A DNA stretch of 64,000 bases from Symbiodinium natans (Eukaryota > Sar > Dinophyceae > Suessiales > Symbiodiniaceae): positions 124,001 to 188,000 of the forward strand of contig CAJNDS010001247.1 in the NCBI GenBank assembly GCA_905221605.1. The letters are read 5' to 3'. Position 1 is the first letter of the stretch. Every line of letters starts with the position of its first letter. Below the pieces are notes generated by a model. The model worked only from the letters and a program-made list of their open reading frames with translations. It was not told where the DNA came from and did no database searches. Both the position numbers and the translations under genes were made by a program. Below, one piece after another: positions 1-9,000 of this stretch.

Positions 1-3000
1 TGGTATAGGCTTGGTGTCTGCATGGTTGTTTGTGTGAAATACATACTGCGGTTTCACAAGGTTACCAGATACCTGAGCCCGACGTCCTAAGCGGCTTGCT
101 GGCCCCGTATCTTCCGTTGGTCCATGACAACAAGAAAGAACAAGACAAGCACAACTCAGCTTCCCAGATGCTAACCCTAAACCCTAAACCCGAAACCCTA
201 AACCCGAAGGCCATGTCGTATGGAGCTTTTGAATCCGCAATTTGACAAATCTAACAGAGCGCTGAGCTCCATACCCACACTATGAAAGGGTCAGGGATGT
301 GGGTTTAGGTTGCTTAGGCCCTATAGCACTGTCTTCGTAACCCTAAACCCGAAACCCTAAACCCTAAACCCTAAACCCTAAAACGAGGAACTGACTGCCA
401 GGATGCTAATGCGGCTGTTTCCGCAGCTTGCGTGCACTCGTCCACGATGACGGTGGGAAAACGCACCTGGTCTTGAGATGTCGTTAGGGTTTAGGGTTTA
501 GGGTTTAGGGTTTAGGGTATGACCCTGAACTCGAAAGCATTGCTTTTGGCCGCAAAGCAGGCGAATTGAATTGGAGGGCAGCATCTGCAAGACACTGGTT
601 TGGGGTTTAGGGTTTAGGGTTCAGGGTGCAGGACGTTTAGGTGAGGCTTGGGCACATGCAGCGAGGTGTCCAGGGCAAAACCCGAAATTCTGGGCCCCTC
701 GATCCGAACCCTAAACCCTAAACCCCAAACCCTACACCCTAAGCCCTTTCAAAGGTGGTTCAGGACTTAGGGTTCCAGGTTTGAGGTTTTAGGGCTTCTT
801 GTCAGGGTTTCAGGGCATCAACAAAAAGGAGGTTTGGGGTTTGGGACGTAGGATTTGGGGTCTCGGTTGGGATGGATGTTCCCCCATAATCGCGTGCTCT
901 ATAACCCCACAGTAAACGTGTTAACTAGTAAGGACTTTTAGTAATAGGGGGAACTTCTCAAGGAATCGGGTTTGGGCTTGAGGGCGCCCAAGGTTCACAA
1001 CCGCTCCGCAACTCCACGTTGGGCGAACTCGGGGGGAAGGACCATGGGTTTGCCTCATGAGAAAATAACTAAACCCAAAACCCTTGCTAAACCCTAAACC
1101 CTAAACCCTAAACCCGAAACCCTAAACCCTAAACCCTAAACCCCTCAACCCCTACCTCCCTAACTTCCGGGGGGGGGTGGGAACAGCAGAAGCTCCCAAG
1201 CCTTGTCCAAGGTGGTGCCGGATGCACCGATGCATGTGGCACAGACCACCTCGGCCTTCTTAAGATCCTTCCGCGGAGACTTGTTGAGGGCTTGCGGGGC
1301 TGAGGGCCCATAGGCCTAAACCCTAGACCCTAAACCCTAAACTTATAACTTATAAACCCTAAACCCTAAACCCTAAAACCCTAAAACCCTAAACCCCAAA
1401 AGGTAGTTTGTGGAATTCTGGGCTTTGGGCTTTGCGGGGAGGAGCCCCGAATCAAAAAAAATAAGATTAGGGGGGACAGCTGGAGGCTTCTCAGGTTTTG
1501 GAGCTCTGCGGTCTTGATTCGGATTCGGGCATTTAGGGTTTAGGGTTTAGGGTTTAGGGTTTAGGGTTTAGGCATTCAGGGTACCCCCAGAGTTCGATAG
1601 TCCCCTTCATGGAATACACAAGGAACCCTGATTTTCGAACCCCCCCCCCCCACCCCCAGACTGACCAATGGCTTTCAGGGCCGAAAATTCTACTGCCGAT
1701 GCTGCACAAAAAGCCCTAAACCCAAAACTCTGAACCCTCAACACCTTGCTGCAACTCCCAACTACCTAAGCTAGGTCCCTCTTCCACAAAGAGCCGGTAC
1801 GTAGACTCCAATAACGCTCAACCCGGAGAACCCTGGTTTGGGAATTTGGGCTTGGGGTTTAGGGTTTAGGGTTTAGGGTTTAGGGTTTAGGGTTTAGGGC
1901 CCGGGTCCTTCCACCGGCCGTCAAGGGCATAGGCCTTCACATCTTCGCGGATGGCCTCTGGCCGACCGACTCTCACGATGTTCACCCCAGTCTTTCCGAT
2001 GCCCTGCGCGAGGGAGGCCCTAAACCCTAAACCCTAAACCCTAAACCCTAAACCCTAAACCCTAAACCCTAAACCCCAAACCCTAAACCGGGAGCAAGAA
2101 GGGCGGCTGGGGTCTGAAGGGATTCGGGGGCTTTAGGGGGCTTCGGGGAAGAAGGGGGGTGTTGGGTTTAGGGGATTAGGGGGGGACTTATGGGGATTTA
2201 GGGTTTAGTTTAGGGTTTAGGGTTCAGGGTTTTGGGTTGTTGTTGAGCGGATTTGGGGGGCGGGGGGGGGGGGGGGGGGGGGGGGGGGGATTTGGGAGAC
2301 TTAGAGTTTGCGGTCGTTTTAGGGGTTCGAGGTGTTTAGGGCTTCAGGGCAGGGCAGGGTTCGGGATTCGAGTTCCCTAGACATACAAGTGCTTCAGCCA
2401 GATGCTGCAAAGTTAAATCACCTGTTTGGGGTTTAGGGTTTAGGGTTTAGGGTTTAGGTTTTAGGGTTTTTTGGATAGGAAGCTAGTAGAGGGTACTTGC
2501 CGGTGGCCGGGACCTTTGAAGGATGGGTTACATAGCTTAAGGTTCAACCTCTGTGGTTTTAGACGGCCTAGACCCCCAAGATCCTAAACGCCAAGCCCTG
2601 AAACCCTAAACCCTAAACCCTAAACCCTAAACCCTAAACCCTAAACCCTAAACCCTAAACCCTAAACCCCAAACCCGCCAGGGCCAGCCTTGACTAAGTT
2701 GTCCACCGCCGTGTTACTGTCGGCAGTAACAAGGATTGGTAGATCCACGAGGCCATACCTTTCAAGGGATCTAGAGAGTTTAGGGTTTAGGTTTTAGGGT
2801 TTAGGGTTTAGGGTTCAGGGGTTCAGGGCTTCGGGCTTAGGGTTTAGGGTTTAGCGTCGCGCTCCTGGGTTCCCTTGACACACTCCCAATGTGGCCTCTA
2901 AGTTTCTCAAAAGAGTTTTTTTAACACCAGAATCTGAAGCCCCAAGCAGGGCTTAGGGTCCAGGGATACGGGACCCTAAACCCTAAACCCTAAACCCTAA

Positions 3001-6000
3001 ACCCTAAACCCTAAACCCTAAACCCTAAACCCTAAACCTGATACGGGTTGAGGGCTTCAGCCCCTGAATTCCGATGCATGGACTCGGCACGTAGGGCCAC
3101 AAGCGCAGTGGGCTCATGAGGTGGCGCCTTAACCCAAATTAGACCCAAACGAACCCTAAACCCTAAACCCTAAACCCTAAAACCCTAAACACTAACCCTA
3201 AACCCTAAACCCTAAACCCTAAACCCTAAACCCTAAACGTAATCCGAATCGAGGCCTTAGAGAAATGTCAACTCCCAACCCCAAAGGAGATCACACTGTG
3301 CCTGCGCGGGGGGAAACAACCTAAGCCCTACTGCTGAGTCTGCGTCTAAGCCCTAAACCCCAAACCCCAAACCCTAAACCCTACCTCTACACACACACAC
3401 ACAAACCTCCAACATTCAACACGAAACCCTCCCAAACAACCTAAAAAACAAAACATCATGGTCGAGTTGCCGAACCATCGCCGCGACAATCTGAACCGCT
3501 GTCGTGGTCTTACCGGTCCCTGGTGGCCCTTGAATTAGTGTCAATCGTCGGGTCGAAGACAAAACCTCAAGCTTGCCAAGGTTTAGGGTTTAGGGTTTAG
3601 GGTTTAGGGTGTGGGGTTTAGGGAGTTTAGGGTTTAGGGAGTTTAGGGTTTCGGGGGTTTAGGGTTTAGGGTTTAGGGTCTGAGACTGAGGGCTTGGGCA
3701 TCATCCTATGCGTGCACATGATTTTTTCAGTCTGCCTGTAGAGGGAGGGGTTTTAGGGTTTGGGTACCCTGAACCCTAAACCCTAAACCCTAAACCCTAA
3801 ACCCTAAACCCTAAACCTAAACCCTAAACCCTAAACCCTAAACGCTGAGGCTTAGGCCTTCCAAGCTTACGGCAGGGCTGTTGAGGGTTGGGGGCTTCGG
3901 TTTTTTTATATTGTTCCGGGGGTTTCGAGTTCAATCAAGGCAGCGGCTTTGGGAAAGATGAGGGGTTTAGGGTTTAGGGTTTAGGGTTCAGGGTTTAGGG
4001 TTTAGGGTTTAGGGTTTAGGGTTTAGGATTTAGGATTTAAGGTTTAGGGTTTAGGGTTTAGGGTTTAGGGTTTAGGGAAAATGCAAAGGCATGGAAGAAG
4101 GCTGTCTATGATGGCCCTGAAACAACCCTTCTGTCCAGATTCCTGCATATAAGCCTCCTAAACCCGAAACATTTTCAGGAAACTACGAAATGTCACAAGG
4201 GCCTAACTAGCTGTGCCTGTAGGGTTTAGGCTGTCAAGCACTGAGATCCTAAACCCAAAACCCTGAACCCTGAACTCTAAACCCTAAACCCTTAACCCTG
4301 AACCCTGAATCCTAAACCCTAAACCAAACTAAACAGCTTTTGCTGGCGATTCTAATGCCTTACATGCTGCGCCAATCAACACCTAAGCTCTACTCAGCTC
4401 GGGGCCCTACGAGATCCTAAGTGCTAAGCCCCAAAACCCCCTTTGGGCTAGGGTTTAGGGTTTAGGGTTTAGGGTTTAGGGTTTAGGGTTTAGGGTTTAG
4501 GGTTTAGGGTTTAGGGTTTAGGGTTTAGGGTTTAGGGTTTAGGGTTTAGGGTTTAGGGTTTGTTTGGGGTGGCAAGGGAAAGGCGAGCGGCTAGCGCTTC
4601 AATCTGGCTCTTGTTGAGCAAGTGCGCATAGACATGCTTGGCCTCGTGTTTGGGGCTTCTGGTTCAAGGGTTCGGGTTTAGGGGTTAGACCCTAAACCCC
4701 AAACCCCAAACCCTAAACCCTAAACCCTAAACCCTAAACCCTAAACCCTAAACCCTAATTTAATTAGACCATTCGGACTAGGGGTCAGCGTCGAAGCCGC
4801 AGCGAGACCCCCAAGCCTCCATACACCCATATAGCCTATGCTGGGGCCTTAAAAGGGTTCCCACATCATCGTAGCTCTAGGGGCCCAGGTATATGGCCTA
4901 AACCCTGAAGCCTAAAACCCTAAACCCTAAACCCTAAACCCGAAACCCTAAACCCTAAACCCTAAACCCCAAACCCTATCCAGGTACATAGGCCCTTAGG
5001 GCCCGCTATGGGCACCAGGGATCCCTGTATAGGTACCTGGACCCTGAGAGGGCCCTGAGCCGCAACATGTACAAAACCCACACCCTAAGCCTTAAAGTTT
5101 TAGGGTTTAGGGTTTAGGGTTTAGGGCTAGGGTTTAGGGCTAGGGCTTAGGGCTCGGGTTTAGGGCTAGGGTTTAGGGTTTAGGGGTAAAACCTGCTCCC
5201 TGTTGGGTCGGAGGCGCCTCTTGGTTGAATTGTTGGAGGCCGTCCAGTTTCGATTTGCTGCCGCTAAAGTCGACAGACTCGAGGGGCAGGTCCTGCAATC
5301 CCGCCTGCAGATGCTCAGCCAGCTTGGGTTTAGGGTTTAGGGTTTAGGGTTTAGGGTTTAGGGTTTAGGGTTTAGGGTTTAGGGTTTAGGGTTTAGGGTT
5401 TAGGGTTTAGGGTTTAGGGTTTAGGGTTTAGGGTTTAGGGTTTAGGGTTTAGGGTTTAGGGTTTAGGATTTAATACGGTTTCCTGAATAAACGATATAGG
5501 GCCTAGGGCCTAGCGTTTACCCAACGGCTCCTATGTAGTTTAGGGTTTAGGGCTTCGGGTTCAGGTTTGGGGTTTAACACTATACTCCCCTATAAGCAAC
5601 CCCAAAAAAAGGAACTACATAGGAGCCTCCTTGTAGGGTTCACATCAAGAAAAAGGCTGAAGGGGTAGGAGTGGACCCTGTTCCTTTTACAAAGGGCCCT
5701 GTTCCTTTACAAAGGGCTTACAAGCCTCTCTCTCTCTCTCTTTCTCCCTCTCTGTGTCTCCATACATACTTACAGTTGCATATATATATATATATATATA
5801 TACATATACACATGTATAAGATTCTGCATAACTAGAAGTAAGAAAATGATAAAGAAATAAAAGAAAAACAAATAAAGCATATATATATATATACATACAT
5901 ACACGTATGCATATCTGTTTGCGTATATGTGCGAGCACATACATTCATGTTTTAGGGCTTTGATTTTTGGTGTTGATGTTCTACGTGTATCTGTGTACAC

Positions 6001-6002
6001 AT

Positions 6003-6035
<33 letters not shown>

Positions 6036-9000
6036 GAGATAGATATATAGATATACATACATACATACATACATACATACATACATACATACATACATAC
6101 ATACATACATACATACATACATACATACACACACCACACAAGTGTGTATTTACCAACTTTTTTGCCAAGGATGAAGACAGTATTTACCAACCTTTTTGCC
6201 AAGGATGAAGACACATCCATATTTCGAGGTGCACCCAATCTTTGCGAACGTAGATTTGCAGATAGCAGCAAGAGCCGGCTAGTATGACAAAGTATGACAA
6301 GTAGGTACGCCGAAAGTGCACCTACAATTGCAGGGTCTACCTGGGACCCTCTTTACCTACAGTTTAGTAGTAACTAACCCTAAACCCTAAACCCTAAACC
6401 CTAAACCCTAAACCCTAAACCCTAAACCCTAAACCCTAAACCCTAAACCCTAAACCCTAAACCCTAAACCATAAGGCCTAAACCCACCCTTGATTCGTAG
6501 GTCGAAACCATATAACTGTCGGTAAGGCGGGTCCCAGGTAGGCAAGGTTGCATCTTGATGAGTCGAAGTTCTGCTCCTCTGGGGCTTAGCACCCTCACCT
6601 AAATGTCGAACCGAAAGGCCTAAACCCTTCAACCTCTTAGTAGCCCCGTAACAATATTACAAAAGAGTTTTGTGCCCTTTTTGGGTGCTGGGTCTTCTTT
6701 AGAACGGAACCCCAAACCCAAAAAAGGCAAAAGGGTACCAGTGGGCCAATAAGACCCTCAGCTCTTCAAACCCTAAACCCTAAATCCCAAAAAAAAACCT
6801 AAAACCCCAAACAACCCTAAGCCCTGTCAGCCGCGTCCATTGGCCGAACACTGCAGGGTGGGGCCCCCTTACTATACTAACTGTAGTTAAGGGACTTATA
6901 ACCTAACTTAGGGTCCTTATAACCCACTTTAGGGCCCTTATAACTCTACTTATAACTAGGGGACCCTAAACCCTAAACCCTAAACCCTAAACCCTAAACC
7001 CTAAACCCACCCTGTGGGTCTGGCCTGCTTCAGAGTCTTGTCAACGGGGTTCATGATGAGTTGCCTTGTCTTCACAGCTGCTGACGTCACCACTAATTGG
7101 TCTGTCAGTTTAGGGTTTAGGGTTTAGGGTTTAGGGTTTAGGGTTTAGGGTTTAGGGTTTAGGGTTTAGGGTTTAGGGTTTAGGGCAAAGCTGCAGAAGG
7201 CTACATACGAAGGCAGCGTGCGAAAGCCAAGTTTCCACAAGCCCTCGGACACTACTTCCCAGGTGTTGCTAGGGGCTCTACCTCCACAACGTGCGAGGGA
7301 GCAGTGAACCCTAAACCTTGAACCCAAAACCCTAAACCCCTAAAACCTAAACCCCTAAACCCTAAACCCAAAACCCTAAACCCTAAACCCGAAGCCCTTA
7401 AACCCTCAACTCTAGATCTCGGTGGCTTGCACAAGTTGTCATGAACAACTGAGGGGAGTGGGGAACCCGACTCTTGACGGATGATCCCTGAAGGCCATGT
7501 CTACCTGCATAGTGTATGTTTAGGGTTTAGGGTTTAGGGTCTAGGGTCTAGGGTCTAGGGTTTAGGGTTTAGGGTTTAGGGTTTAGGGTTTGGGGTTTAG
7601 GGTTTAGGGTTTGTACACTTGCGACCCAGGTGCCGCTTGCAGGCCATGTACATACCCCCAAGCCCTAAACCTAATCCCTCAACCCCTGTACTAGACAGGG
7701 GTTCACAAGTTTATTCATGATTGCCCCCCTAAAGCCTAAACCTAAACTTAAACCCTATTTCCTAAACCCTAAACCCTATTTCCTAAACCCTAAACCCTAA
7801 ACCCTAAACCCTAAACCCTAAACCCTAAACCCTGAAGCCCAAAACGGCAGGCAAGTCTCCTGAGAACTGGGTGTGGAATCATTGGCGAGGGGTCGAAGGC
7901 CTCAGGAGCAGTCGTGCTCAACAGTGAATGCAGCATCCGGGCAGAGTATACAGGGTGGGGCCCCTATTTATAAGTAGAGTTATAAGGGCCCTAAATTGGG
8001 TTGTAAGGACCCTAAGTTAGGTTATAAGTCCCTTAACTACAGTTAGTATAGTAAGGGGGCCCCACCCTGTAGAAGGAATGCGGCTAAAGGACGTCTTTTG
8101 GGTGATCGCTCAGAGTCCAATGGTAAGATTCAAGGGTCTCAAGGTGTGATGGGTGAACAGGGCTGTGGAACAAGAGTGAGAGAGATGAATGGTACGTCCG
8201 AATTGAAGTACGTAATTCAAGGTGAATCATAAGGTGTGACAGGGAGATTCCGGAAGGTTAGACAGGCGGTTGGGGTCCCGAGGGTGGGTTCCTTGTCAAG
8301 AGAGTTCATGAGTCTTATTGATGGGTCTTGAAGGTGGAAAAGGTACCAACTTAGCTGTCAACATGGACTGGGTGATGAATCCAATGGTCTAGTTTCCTGG
8401 CTCATGATGTTAGGGTTTAGGGTCGGGGTTTAGGGACAATTCTTTGAATAGATAGGGTTTTGGGGGTAGTGTAGGTTTTATTGTATTAGGGGCCATAAGG
8501 GAGTACTATTAGAACCTATTCCGACCCTAAAGTACGATCTTTTTAGGGTCCAGAGCGGGGCTTTCTAGAAGGTTTCGGGTTCTAGGGTTTAGGTCTGTCT
8601 ATACAACCCTAAACCTCGTAACAGCCTTGACCCCTAAACCTAAACCCTGGACCCCAACCCTAACAATTGTACTCTAAACCCAGTGAAGCCTTTGAGCTCA
8701 AAACTCCAGGCCCCGAAACCCTAAACCCCCAAGCCCGAATTAGAGCCTGATAATTTAAACCCCAAACCCTGAACCCCGAAGGCCTAAACCACAAACCCTT
8801 TACACTTAAACCCCAAACCCCAAACCCCAAACCCCAAACCCCAAACCCCAAACCCTAAACCCTAAACCCTAAACTCGAAACCCTAAACCCTAAACCCTAA
8901 ACCCTAAACCCCAAACCCAAAAATCTCGGAAAGCCCCAGGTGCGGCGTTCTTGAGGATGACCTTCAGCGCCTCCAACATTCGCCTTGCAGCGCTCCAGCC

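Noticed and set aside
1-5500. Left part of the window as a chromosome end or subtelomere
   Set aside because: Both orientations alternate throughout all 64 kb and coding exons run right up to position about 410, so this is internal DNA.
5687-6271. Five overlapping ORFs of 61-132 codons
   Set aside because: They read CATA, CA and TA microsatellites (MYVCMYVC, YIYIYI, THTHTH).
7252-7434. 60-codon minus frame rich in GLGFRVLGLGFRG (and similar frames at 8660, 47883, 49765, 53305)
   Set aside because: These are translations of TTTAGGG-type repeat; the peptide is a direct read of the unit and not a gene.
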